From assembly GCA_016744475.1 (NCBI GenBank), contig JADGEH010000020.1:1-58494 (forward strand): DNA of 58,494 bases, read 5' to 3'. Under the pieces are notes generated by a model. That model saw nothing but the letters and a program-made list of their open reading frames with translations. It was not told where the DNA came from and made no database searches. Positions within the stretch are counted from its first letter, which is position 1, and each line of letters begins with the position of its first letter. The position numbers and the translations under genes were made by a program. Source of the DNA: Thiotrichales bacterium (GTDB lineage: Bacteria > Pseudomonadota > Gammaproteobacteria > Beggiatoales > Beggiatoaceae). Below, piece by piece: positions 1-7,257 of the stretch.

Positions 1-105
1 TATATAGCTAAAGTACATCATTTGTAGGCTTGAGATAGAGCCAAACCCAAGACTGCCAGTCCTTGAAAGAGTGACAGTCTTAACAACTGACATAATTTTT
101 CTATA
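1..105 (-). mobile_element. CTATAG-type palindromic MITE, inverted copy
   Basis: A near-complete copy, in reverse orientation, of the ~105-bp element seen at 9968-10072 and 11918-12022. It starts with the TATAGCTAAAGT terminus and carries the central AAGACTGCCAGTCC arm. The second arm is degraded here (GAGTGACAGTCTT), so this copy is older or mutated. It ends in CTATA at about 105. No coding capacity. Non-autonomous (MITE-like) status is inferred from size, terminal inverted repeats and copy number. Confidence 0.8.
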
Positions 106-270
106 CACCTATCGACTAAGAAGAATACAAGAAGAGACACGAAAAAAACTGATACTAACTTGATACTAATTTACGTCTTTACCTACGTTATTATCCTTTC
201 GGAGTAAGCAGTAAACCTATTTAATCTCAACGTAAAGTTAGCGTGCCCAATTTGAACGCGAGGGGGAGAA

Positions 271-678
271 ATGAGTAAAACAAGAATTCATATTGACGAA
301 AGAAAAGTAAGAGAACTCAGGTTTGAAATAAACCTAACTCAAGAAGAAATGGCTGATATTAGCTTAAATAGAAACTGTTATATATCTATCGCCACCATTA
401 AACGGATTGAGTCTGGTCACCCTATATCACAGAAAACATTAAGAAAATTATGCCAGTTTTTTAATGTAGATAAGAGTGCTGTGATTAAAAAAGATGAGTT
501 TTATAAAAATCAACTTCTCTCTCCCTGGAAAAAAACAACCATTAACTGGGGGATGATTACAAACTTGGATAATTCAGCTGAGCATAAAAAAATATCCAGT
601 ATATGCAATGAGCTTCATTCATTGCTCAATGAAAATACTGAAGATGAACAGGTTAAAGTCATCTTCCAAAATGCATAA
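271..678 (+). CDS. XRE/Cro-type helix-turn-helix regulator
   Basis: A 135-residue protein that starts at an ATG preceded by a strong GGGGGAG ribosome binding site. Residues ~10-70 resemble an XRE/Cro HTH: an acceptor helix with TQEEMADIS, a probable recognition segment around ISIATIKRIESG, then SQKTLRKLCQFFNV. The C-terminal half is unlike anything I recognise. The gene is followed after 13 bp by a LuxR-type response regulator, and both precede the R-body genes, so the pair probably forms an operon that controls them. The HTH call is good; the target is inference from position. It could instead serve the flanking repeat-rich region. Confidence 0.75.
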   Translation: MSKTRIHIDERKVRELRFEINLTQEEMADISLNRNCYISIATIKRIESGHPISQKTLRKLCQFFNVDKSAVIKKDEFYKNQLLSPWKKTTINWGMITNLDNSAEHKKISSICNELHSLLNENTEDEQVKVIFQNA

Positions 679-691
679 AAGAGGAAAAGTT

Positions 692-1366
692 ATGGATATT
701 CTTATAGCTGATCAATCAGAATTAAGTATTAGTGCCATGTCTTTTATATTAAAAGATATATTTTCTGGGTGCTTAATTTACACATGCAGTAACTGGAATG
801 ATGTTGAAAAAAAGCTCAACTTAAACCATTCAGATACCCAACCTATAAAAATAGATCTGGTGATATTAGATATATTCATCTTAAGTCAAAACTACCATCA
901 AGACTGTGAACAAAAAAAATGGTATGAATTACTGGAGGGAGTAGTTAGAAAATATAAGCATATACCTGTTTGTATTATTTCAGATTCAGCCGATAAACCT
1001 TATTTACAAAAAGCATTTTCGGCGGGTGCAAAAGGGTATTTATTGAAAACGGAGAGTGTTGAAAAAATCAAAAAAAGATTATTAAACCTTCATGAAGGAA
1101 AAATCCAATATCCAGATCAACTTTTACAGTCTTCCGATACAAAAAAAACCGCTTCAACATTAACTTTGCGCCAACAGGAAATCCTGAAACTGGTGGCTAA
1201 AGGCTATCCCAATAAGACCATTGCAAAACAGTTGGGGCTAACTGAATGCACGGTAAAACGGCATGTGCACAACATCTTTAAGAAGCTTGATGCAAAAAAC
1301 CGGATTGATGCGGTCAATATTGCCAATCTTAATGTCATGTTGTCTGAGCAGCACAGAAGCATGTAA
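692..1366 (+). CDS. NarL/FixJ-type response regulator (REC-LuxR HTH)
   Basis: A 224-residue protein. I chose the ATG at 692 because GAGGAAAAG sits just upstream; a longer reading frame begins at 608 but overlaps the preceding gene. Residues 1-125 form a receiver with phosphoacceptor Asp60 (VILDIF) and the late GYLLK lysine; the usual paired acidic residues near the start are reduced to Asp6. Residues ~150-210 are a LuxR HTH (LTLRQQEILKLVAKG, NKTIAKQLGL, TVKRHVHNIFKKL). No partner kinase is next to it. R-body loci elsewhere are often accompanied by regulators of this kind, so control of the reb genes 226 bp downstream is likely but inferred. Confidence 0.85.
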   Translation: MDILIADQSELSISAMSFILKDIFSGCLIYTCSNWNDVEKKLNLNHSDTQPIKIDLVILDIFILSQNYHQDCEQKKWYELLEGVVRKYKHIPVCIISDSADKPYLQKAFSAGAKGYLLKTESVEKIKKRLLNLHEGKIQYPDQLLQSSDTKKTASTLTLRQQEILKLVAKGYPNKTIAKQLGLTECTVKRHVHNIFKKLDAKNRIDAVNIANLNVMLSEQHRSM

Positions 1367-1407
1367 CACCTATTTGTATTTTTTGCCCCATGCTACCGAA
1401 AATTTAC

Positions 1408-1431
1408 TACTTAAGTATGAGCTTTACTCAT
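1408..1431 (+). promoter_or_regulatory. Tandem palindromes upstream of the first reb gene
   Basis: A perfect 10-bp palindrome TACTTAAGTA (1408-1417) runs directly into ATGAG-CTTTA-CTCAT (1417-1431). A longer-range pair AGAGACT (1458-1464) and AGTCTCT (1494-1500) lies between here and the reb start at 1593. LuxR/NarL-type regulators bind palindromes, and such a regulator ends 41 bp upstream, so this is a candidate operator. That role is inference. Confidence 0.3.
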
Positions 1432-1592
1432 TTTGATGAATTTCCATAGCGTTCACTAGAGACTAAACTGCCTCTCAAGTTATCGCTCTTGCCAGTCTCT
1501 AAATGATTTAGTAAAGGCTATTTTATTAAGTGGAGTCATAGTGAATTTTCATTTAAAGAACCGTGTTCATCATTATTTGTAAGGATTAACTC

Positions 1593-1817
1593 ATGCCGAA
1601 TTCTACTGTGAATGACCAGATTACAGATTCAGTCACACAAACCAATGTCAATGTTGTTGGTGATGCGCCAGCACAAGCATTAGGTACATTATATCAAGTG
1701 GCTGGTCATGCTAATGGTTTAGCCATGCAAAATGCAGTGGCTAATCAACATAATCTAAATCAGTTAAATTCCGTTATTGTTGCTGATGCCATTACTTTAT
1801 TAAAGGCCGGGAAGTAA
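1593..1817 (+). CDS. rebB: R-body subunit, RebB family (short paralogue)
   Basis: A 74-residue protein of the RebB (Pfam 'killing trait') family. Visible family signature: VNDQITDSVTQTNVNVVGDAPA near the N terminus (shown here as separate parts DQITDSVTQTN and VVGDAPAQA), then a GTLYQVAGHANGLAMQNAV helix and NLNQLNSV. RebB-type proteins polymerise into R-bodies, coiled protein ribbons that extend telescopically and can burst membranes. It is shorter than the paralogues at 4275 and 4671 and lacks their C-terminal TTQGxMQ segment. AAGGA precedes the ATG. First structural gene of the cluster after the two regulators. Family confidence is high; whether this paralogue is structural or assembly-related cannot be told. 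Confidence 0.85.
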   Translation: MPNSTVNDQITDSVTQTNVNVVGDAPAQALGTLYQVAGHANGLAMQNAVANQHNLNQLNSVIVADAITLLKAGK

Positions 1818-1869
1818 GTCACACCATTCATAGTGTCATTTAAGCATGAGAATCATATAGGAGAAAGAA

Positions 1870-2349
1870 ATGCCAACTGTACCACCTGGCGGCAGTCCTT
1901 CTCAAGGAGAGCCTAAACCTGAACACAGTGTTTCAAAACCTGCCACTCCTGGAGCGAAAACACCCCCTCATGGAGCAAATCCAGCTGGCGGGGGGGCAAA
2001 GCCTGCTGCTAATAGTGCAAAAACAGGACATTATGGACATAAAAAACTGGTGTCTGCACAACATAAAACAGCGAATGCTAATAAACATTACGATGTAAAA
2101 GCAGAGGATGTTGAAACTGATTCACAACCATTAACCAATCCATTAGCCGAACAAGCCGCAGCAATGATGCTGGAAGATGTGCGTAGTTTTTCTCAAGGAG
2201 CAGAACAATTATTACTGATAGCGATTGCTAAAGGTTTAGCGAAAGTAGACGCTGGAGATAAAAATGGTGTTGAATTATTAAATCAATGTAAAAACCTCAT
2301 GGAAGAGATTCCAAAATTTGCAAAAAATATAAGTAGTGTTTCAAGTTAA
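1870..2349 (+). CDS. R-body-cluster protein with Pro/Ala/Lys-rich N terminus
   Basis: A 159-residue protein starting at an ATG preceded by AGGAGAAAG. Residues 1-60 are low complexity, rich in Pro, Gly, Ala and Lys. Residues ~90-150 are predicted helical (NPLAEQAAAMMLEDVRSF, EQLLLIAIAKGLAKV). The gene sits 52 bp after a rebB gene and 20 bp before the next gene, in the same direction, so it is very probably in the reb operon. I do not recognise a named family. The bipartite form would fit a linker or assembly factor for the R-body ribbon, but that is inference. Confidence 0.7.
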   Translation: MPTVPPGGSPSQGEPKPEHSVSKPATPGAKTPPHGANPAGGGAKPAANSAKTGHYGHKKLVSAQHKTANANKHYDVKAEDVETDSQPLTNPLAEQAAAMMLEDVRSFSQGAEQLLLIAIAKGLAKVDAGDKNGVELLNQCKNLMEEIPKFAKNISSVSS

Positions 2350-2369
2350 ATTACAAAGGAGTTTATGTC

Positions 2370-3149
2370 ATGCCTAGTAGTGATGAATTTAAATTAGCTC
2401 GTTTATTTGGAGCCCCAACTCTAGATGAAATTAGAAACTTATTTGCTCTAATCGAACAATCAGAGTCTCACGATGAACACTCTGTCAGAAAATCAAAAAA
2501 TAACGGAAAGAAAAATGGCAGTGAAAATTCTAACTCAGTTTACTTAATTGAAACGGATGAGGATATTCGACCGGCCTTTAGAAAAGTAGAAGTCAATGAT
2601 AAATCAGACTATGAGTCGTGTATTCTAGAGTTATCCAGAGATGATCCAGGTTTAATCCTGATGATGAGAAAAGTACATGATTCCAGCGTATCTTCATGTA
2701 TCCGTATATTACCTTTTGCAAAACTCAATGAGATAGCTAAAAAATCAACAGATAACAATAAAGTACATATTACCCTATCTAGCAAAGAATATATTAAGTT
2801 AGATATTTCAGTTAAACCATCATCATCGTATGAACCCCTTTATTCAGTCACAGCTTCAGATAGTTCAAGCATTAATAACATTTCTGACGAAACCAAACTC
2901 ATACTAAAAAACCATCTAGAACAATCAATAGCCCGGATGATTGGACATTATGAACTCCACACATTGACAGAGAAATTTACCCCGGCCAAGGAAAAAACAC
3001 TTGAGGAGAGTCTTAAGACCCAAAAGCAAATCATTCTCACCATGATAGTGGCAGCTTCACTCAATGATATTTTTGACACCATGACCGATAGAGATGGCAA
3101 AACAATCCCTCAGGCCGCTTTAACAGCATTAGACAATTGGCCCATATAA
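2370..3149 (+). CDS. Unrecognised 259-aa protein in the R-body cluster
   Basis: A 259-residue, mostly hydrophilic protein with no signal peptide or membrane segment. AAAGGAG lies upstream of the ATG. Residues ~40-60 are a Lys/Asn/Ser-rich linker. The rest has mixed helix and strand character, with a helical C-terminal half that contains ETKLILKNHLEQSIARMIG and KQIILTMIVAASLNDIFD. No family recognised. It lies 20 bp after the preceding cluster gene. Immediately downstream (3171-3196) is a small hairpin with arms CCCAGT and ACTGGG. Function unknown; its location suggests an accessory role in R-body formation. Confidence 0.65.
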   Translation: MPSSDEFKLARLFGAPTLDEIRNLFALIEQSESHDEHSVRKSKNNGKKNGSENSNSVYLIETDEDIRPAFRKVEVNDKSDYESCILELSRDDPGLILMMRKVHDSSVSSCIRILPFAKLNEIAKKSTDNNKVHITLSSKEYIKLDISVKPSSSYEPLYSVTASDSSSINNISDETKLILKNHLEQSIARMIGHYELHTLTEKFTPAKEKTLEESLKTQKQIILTMIVAASLNDIFDTMTDRDGKTIPQAALTALDNWPI

Positions 3150-3246
3150 AAACCAAAAGACAGAGGTATTCCCAGTGAATAGGTTTTATTACTGGGTAGC
3201 TCTCCAGAATTAAAGGCATATTCTTTATCTAATAAAGAGGCATAGG

Positions 3247-3840
3247 ATGAACATATCAACAGAAAAAACCACAGAAAATCTGATGGCTGAGCATATGAAA
3301 AAAACCGAGCAAGTAATCTCATCTGTATTAACCGAAAAAGCCTCAAAACAACATGAAGATGGCACTAAAACGGTGGTGCATTCTCAAGGTTCCGAAATTC
3401 ATCAAGAAGATAAAAAAGAATCAAAAGAACATCCTACAGCAGATATGGGCTATCAAGACATAATGCTTATTATCAGAAAAGAAATACGCCATGTTATATC
3501 AGAAGATGTCACGCCATTACTAAAAAGTATTCATGGCTCGATACAGGAGGGGGATAAGCACATAGCGATGCCTACAGCCATGACTGATTCTATTCAACCA
3601 GGTATTGATGTGGATGATTTAAAAAAACAAGTATGCTCAGCTGTCATGGATGAAATTCTCCCCCTATTAGAATCATTAGAAAAAGCCGGAAAAGAGCAAG
3701 CTCAAGAACAGGCTCAAGCAGCCTCTGCACCGTCAACAAAAAAAGCCACAAGCTTAGAAGAATTGTCTCAAGAAATGAACAACAAAATCAATCAAAAAAT
3801 CGCCCAACGTCGTGATCGCATTATGTCACTCATTGGCTAA
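3247..3840 (+). CDS. Unrecognised coiled-coil-type protein in the R-body cluster
   Basis: A 197-residue, highly charged protein (Glu/Lys/Gln-rich) with no membrane segment. The ATG is preceded by AAAGAGGCATAGG. Residues ~1-60 and ~125-195 are strongly helical; the C-terminal part (EELSQEMNNKINQKIAQRRDR) looks like a coiled coil. Its stop lies 19 bp before the RebB-like gene at 3860. A hydrophilic coiled-coil protein beside R-body subunits could be a scaffold or regulator of ribbon assembly; this is inference. No named family recognised. Confidence 0.65.
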   Translation: MNISTEKTTENLMAEHMKKTEQVISSVLTEKASKQHEDGTKTVVHSQGSEIHQEDKKESKEHPTADMGYQDIMLIIRKEIRHVISEDVTPLLKSIHGSIQEGDKHIAMPTAMTDSIQPGIDVDDLKKQVCSAVMDEILPLLESLEKAGKEQAQEQAQAASAPSTKKATSLEELSQEMNNKINQKIAQRRDRIMSLIG

Positions 3841-3859
3841 TAAGAATCAGGAAAAAAAC

Positions 3860-4102
3860 ATGTCAGAGAAAAGCACAGTATCTGAAGGGGTTGTAGAAGC
3901 GGCCCCCGCTATGGGCACAGGACAAACCATGATGAGTATGAGTCACTCTATGGGGCTTATGTTTGAGTCTGCTGTTTCTCAACAGCATTTAGATAATATG
4001 ACGACATTAGCCACGACAACCAAAGGTGTTTGTCAATTTTTAGATGTAGATGAACTAGAAAAAGCGAAGCAACTTGTGGAGAGTATGCGTGAAAAAGATT
4101 AG
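3860..4102 (+). CDS. RebB-like R-body protein (divergent)
   Basis: An 80-residue protein. I take the ATG at 3860 (AGGA upstream); a longer frame opens at 3812 inside the previous gene. It matches the RebB family in VVEAAPAMGTGQTMMSMSHS and GLMFESAVSQQHLDNMTTLA, followed by a TTTKGV segment, but lacks the N-terminal DAVTQTN motif of its neighbours. The GLMFE(N/S)AVSxQ block is shared with the 4275 and 4671 proteins. Probably an R-body subunit or assembly variant. Family assignment is good; it is the most diverged of the four. Confidence 0.78.
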   Translation: MSEKSTVSEGVVEAAPAMGTGQTMMSMSHSMGLMFESAVSQQHLDNMTTLATTTKGVCQFLDVDELEKAKQLVESMREKD

Positions 4103-4274
4103 TAAAAGTAATAGTTTTTTTCTCTAAACTGGAATGCCAGGCCGTCTAGAAAATTGTTATACAAGGAAGCGCAGACAAAGAATTCAGTTTTATTATGTTC
4201 TAAAATACTGAGGACATAATCACTGATAAATGGGGTGACACCCAATATTTTCATTATTTATTAGGAGAAGTATC

Positions 4275-4544
4275 ATGCCAGATCACGTCAACCAACAAGT
4301 GACCGATGCTGTGACTCAAACCAATGTCAAAGTCGTTGCAGAATCTCCTGCAATGGCAATGGGTTCGGTTTATCAAACTGCCGCTCATTCTACAGGCTTA
4401 ATGTTTGAAAATGCAGTCAGCAATCAAAACTTACAAAACATGACAGCACAAGCCTTTACGACTCAAGGCATCATGCAAATATATAGTGTGGATACCATCT
4501 CAGATGCCATCGCTATCGCACGCATGTTAAAACAGTCTAGTTAA
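4275..4544 (+). CDS. rebB: R-body subunit, RebB family
   Basis: An 89-residue protein with a full RebB signature: QQVTDAVTQTNVKVVAESPA, AMAMGSVYQTAAHSTGLMFE, ENAVSNQNLQNMTAQAFTTQ and a C-terminal GIMQIYSVDTISDAI. The ATG follows TTAGGAGAAGT. Members of this family assemble into the refractile ribbon known from Caedibacter. It is very similar over its whole length to the protein at 4671, so the two look like a tandem duplication. 172 bp separate it from the upstream reb-like gene, and a strong hairpin (4567-4598) separates it from the next copy. Confidence 0.93.
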   Translation: MPDHVNQQVTDAVTQTNVKVVAESPAMAMGSVYQTAAHSTGLMFENAVSNQNLQNMTAQAFTTQGIMQIYSVDTISDAIAIARMLKQSS

Positions 4545-4566
4545 TCACTAAGGCTGAACCAAAGGT

Positions 4567-4598
4567 GCTTGGGTTAAGTACACATACTTAATCCAAGC
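4567..4598 (+). promoter_or_regulatory. Intercistronic 14-bp hairpin between rebB copies
   Basis: Arms GCTTGGGTTAAGTA (4567-4580) and TACTTAATCCAAGC (4585-4598) pair fully, with one G-T wobble and a CACA loop. No T-run follows, so it is not a classical intrinsic terminator. A structure of this kind between two structural genes could set the subunit ratio by RNA processing or 3'-end protection (inference). Confidence 0.55.
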
Positions 4599-4670
4599 TG
4601 CATCAAACGCGTGTCAAAATAATTAATACTGTGTATGTTCATCGTTCCCCTAGATTGGAGTAAAAATCAA

Positions 4671-4937
4671 ATGCAAAACGTCAATGAAAGTGTAACGGAT
4701 GCCGTTACACAAGCGAATCTTGAAGTAGTCGCTGATGCCCCCGCCATGGCAATGGGTTCGCTATATCAAACCTCAGCCCATTCTACAGGGTTAATGTTTG
4801 AAAATGCGGTGAGTAATCAAAATTTGCAAAGCATGACGGCGCAAGCGTTTACCACGCAAGGCGTGATGCAAGTTTTCAGTGTGGATACTATTTCTGATGC
4901 GATTGGCATCGCACGAATGTTGAAAGCGAGCAGTTAA
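4671..4937 (+). CDS. rebB: R-body subunit, RebB family (second tandem copy)
   Basis: An 88-residue protein if started at the ATG at 4671 (GGAG 11 bp upstream); an in-frame ATG at 4635 would add 12 residues unlike the family. It shares with the 4275 protein the blocks SVTDAVTQANLEVVADAPA, AMAMGSLYQTSAHSTGLMFE, NQNLQSMTAQAFTTQG and the end VDTISDAIGIARMLK. The near-identity points to recent duplication, and different copies may be different ribbon subunits, as RebA, RebB and RebD are in Caedibacter. Last recognisable reb gene; a 13-bp hairpin follows at 4983. Confidence 0.93.
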   Translation: MQNVNESVTDAVTQANLEVVADAPAMAMGSLYQTSAHSTGLMFENAVSNQNLQSMTAQAFTTQGVMQVFSVDTISDAIGIARMLKASS

Positions 4938-4982
4938 CGATTGGTTTATCCCGTCATCACTTACGGCTAAATCATAAAATAC

Positions 4983-5018
4983 GGAGTCATTTCATTCATA
5001 AGCACATGAAATGACTCC
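4983..5018 (+). terminator. Perfect 13-bp hairpin ending the reb cluster
   Basis: GGAGTCATTTCAT (4983-4995) and ATGAAATGACTCC (5006-5018) are exact inverted repeats with a 10-nt loop. There is no clear T-run, so rho-independent termination is not certain. It lies 46 bp after the last rebB gene and 38 bp before the reverse transcriptase, so it could end the reb mRNA or be a structured leader for the reverse transcriptase. Confidence 0.5.
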
Positions 5019-5055
5019 ATGCTTCACTGGCTTTTGAACCAGGCGACTGAATACC

Positions 5056-6066
5056 ATGCATTGGATCGAACAAATCGTCGCAGCGGATAACTGGCAAGCG
5101 GCTTGGAAATGGTTAGAAAGCCGACGTAAAAACAGCCATTACAACAATGACTACTGGCATCTACGTCACCATCGCCAACGCTTGGAGCCGCAAATTATCG
5201 AACAGTTGCGCACGGGCACCTATCACTTTAGCCCCTGCAAGCAATACGATGGCTGTTTAGTCTGGACAGCACAAGATGCTCTAGTACTGAAAGCCATCAC
5301 ATTGGTTCTCACCAAACAGCTCAGCCCACAACTCAGTCAACACTGTTTTCATTTAGCCGGACACGGTGGATCTAAAGGCTGTGTCAGAGCCGTCAATCAG
5401 TGCGTCGATGAGTACCGTTTCGTCTGTCGCAGTGATGTGAATTCTTACTATGCCACCATCAATCACAAGCTATTGAAAAAGCAACTGGCAGGTTTAATTC
5501 CTTGTGACATCGTGTTGGATTTGATCAGCAAAATGCTGGATCGACTGGATGATGTACAGGGCATATTACATAGCGTGGACATCGGCATCAGCAAAGGCAA
5601 TCCGCTGTCGCCCTTATTAGGCGCAATCTATTTACAAGGCTTAGATGATGCTCTGAGCCAATATTGTGATACCCGCGATTTGTTTTATGCGCGGTTCATG
5701 GATGACTGGGTAGTTTTATGTAAAACCCGGCAACAACTACGCACCGTCGTGCGCATCATGAATCAGGTGCTGGAAGCTGTGGAAATGACCAAGCACCCCT
5801 ACAAAACCTATATCGGACGCATTAAGGATTCAGGGTTTGATTTCTTGGGGTATCGCATGGGCCATCGATTAAAACAAGGTTTAACTCTCGCCTGGAAAAC
5901 CTGGGCTAACCATCAAGCAAAACTGCACCAGCTTTATGAGCAAGGTGTTTCGGCAACGGACATTGGGCAGTATGTGAAACGGTGGAAGCGTTGGGTGGAG
6001 AGCGGGGTCGAGGTGTGTTTGGGGTGGGAATTGGAATTTGATCGGGTGGAGCCTCTGTCGGGTTGA
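5056..6066 (+). CDS. Orphan group-II-like reverse transcriptase
   Basis: A 336-residue RNA-directed DNA polymerase. Palm motifs in order: SDVNSYYATINH (~134-145, motif A metal-binding Asp), GISKGNPLSPLLGAIYL (~180-196, motif B; SP rather than the SQ of diversity-generating retroelements), YARFMDDWVVL (~215-225, YxDD-type box as FMDD, catalytic Asp pair) and GFDFLGYRM (~262-270). The N terminus has the FSP...WTAQDALVLKA block of group-II-like enzymes. It lacks an HNH endonuclease and a long maturase domain, and no intron domain V was seen around it, so it is not obviously a mobile intron ORF. No template/variable repeat pair was seen. It lies directly downstream of the reb genes in the same direction. 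Role unknown. Confidence 0.85.
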   Translation: MHWIEQIVAADNWQAAWKWLESRRKNSHYNNDYWHLRHHRQRLEPQIIEQLRTGTYHFSPCKQYDGCLVWTAQDALVLKAITLVLTKQLSPQLSQHCFHLAGHGGSKGCVRAVNQCVDEYRFVCRSDVNSYYATINHKLLKKQLAGLIPCDIVLDLISKMLDRLDDVQGILHSVDIGISKGNPLSPLLGAIYLQGLDDALSQYCDTRDLFYARFMDDWVVLCKTRQQLRTVVRIMNQVLEAVEMTKHPYKTYIGRIKDSGFDFLGYRMGHRLKQGLTLAWKTWANHQAKLHQLYEQGVSATDIGQYVKRWKRWVESGVEVCLGWELEFDRVEPLSG

Positions 6067-6217
6067 TGTAAAGGGTTCGGGGTACGTTTCTTACGTAGTG
6101 CATGGTGATTGGGAAAGATGCCAAGACCGGACGCTGGTCCTTTGTGGGACTGCAATACTTAGTTGGGGATGAACCTTGCCATTCTGACACAATTAGGCTT
6201 GTCCAGAACCCAAGCTA

Positions 6218-7157
6218 TTAAAGAGTACAATTATTTTTCAGGTTAAACAGGCACGCTGCGGGGCGTATCACATCGTCCTTAATGAAAGATGATTTGTTCC
6301 TTAATTTTATCACAAGAATTTGAAATCGTTTCATACCACCAATAGCATTTTCAACATAAATACGCTTTTTACTAATTGCTCTATTTTCTGATTTTTGCTC
6401 TTTCGGTAATTTTGGTTTATGGCTTGTCTTTGATTTTCTAGGCTTCTTATGGGGTATCGTAATATTGTGGCTGGATTGATAATCTATTTTTATTCCTTGA
6501 TACCCTAAGACAACTAATAGATGAATAAAACAAATGAATCTTGTGTAGTTGAAAGCTCTTCTTTTAATATCTTGTAATCATGGATGGTGCCTATAACAGG
6601 TTTCCCCATGAATGCGATTTTCTTATCGGTTAAATATTTAACTGTATTCTTTGGTGTGTCGTCTTATCGTTTTCCACTAAAATGTTTTTTTGGGTGTCAT
6701 AATCTTTGGGGCAATAGTGGGACCGCTCTGTTGCGTCAGCTATAATATCTGAATTATCAGCGATGTGACCCAGTTCGTCTGGGTTTATATGTCGTCTTTA
6801 GGTAAAACTTTTAACTGTTCTTGAGATGCATGGAAAATTGGTGAGTCTATACTTACATAGATATCTGCCGTAGAGTTTCCCATGTGGAAATTGAATCCCA
6901 TTACATCACGATGGCTGATAACTATTCATCTAATAAAGTCTAAACACAAGCTTATCTGCATCAGGCTCGAGAAACTCTGGACCGCCTTGACTTAAAATTA
7001 CTTTTCATTTTTCTAAGTTTTTTTGTTTTTTAAGGAGTTTTTGTTCGTTTATACATGATCAGCACGCCTACGATAATTTTTTAAATTCTTCTTTAGTTGC
7101 ACCTACAACAGCAGATAACTGGCGCACTGGTGTAGGTCGGTTTAGATATGTGCTCAT
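6218..7157 (-). pseudogene. Decayed IS5-type (DDE_Tnp_4) transposase
   Basis: Reading the minus strand from the ATG at 7157 gives MSTYLNRPTPVRQLSAVVGA, then frameshifts and stops. Farther on, recognisable DDE_Tnp_4/IS5-type pieces appear in different frames: DATERSHYCPKDYDTQKN, FMGKPVIGTIHDYKILKEE, and the C-terminal KRIYVENAIGGMKRFQIL, ending with a TAA at 6218. The protein cannot be made as one chain. Clear terminal inverted repeats were not found. It is a fossil insertion sequence separating the R-body/reverse transcriptase block from the orphan gene at 7258. Confidence 0.8.
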
Positions 7158-7257
7158 ATTTAATTTTCATTGGTTTGTTAGTTTAACAAAGTTATATTTT
7201 ATCCAAAAATATTAATGGGCATAGTCTATTGATCAAACTGCACAACAGGACGTAATT

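Noticed and set aside
5056..6217. Diversity-generating retroelement
   Set aside because: Motif B has SP rather than SQ, and no template/variable repeat pair or accessory Avd gene was seen.
6102..6221. 39-codon open frame (starts MVIGKDAKTGRWSF) after the reverse transcriptase
   Set aside because: Too short, no ribosome site, and overlaps the transposase remnant; not like a DGR variable region. Worth a look only if a conserved RNA or peptide is found there.
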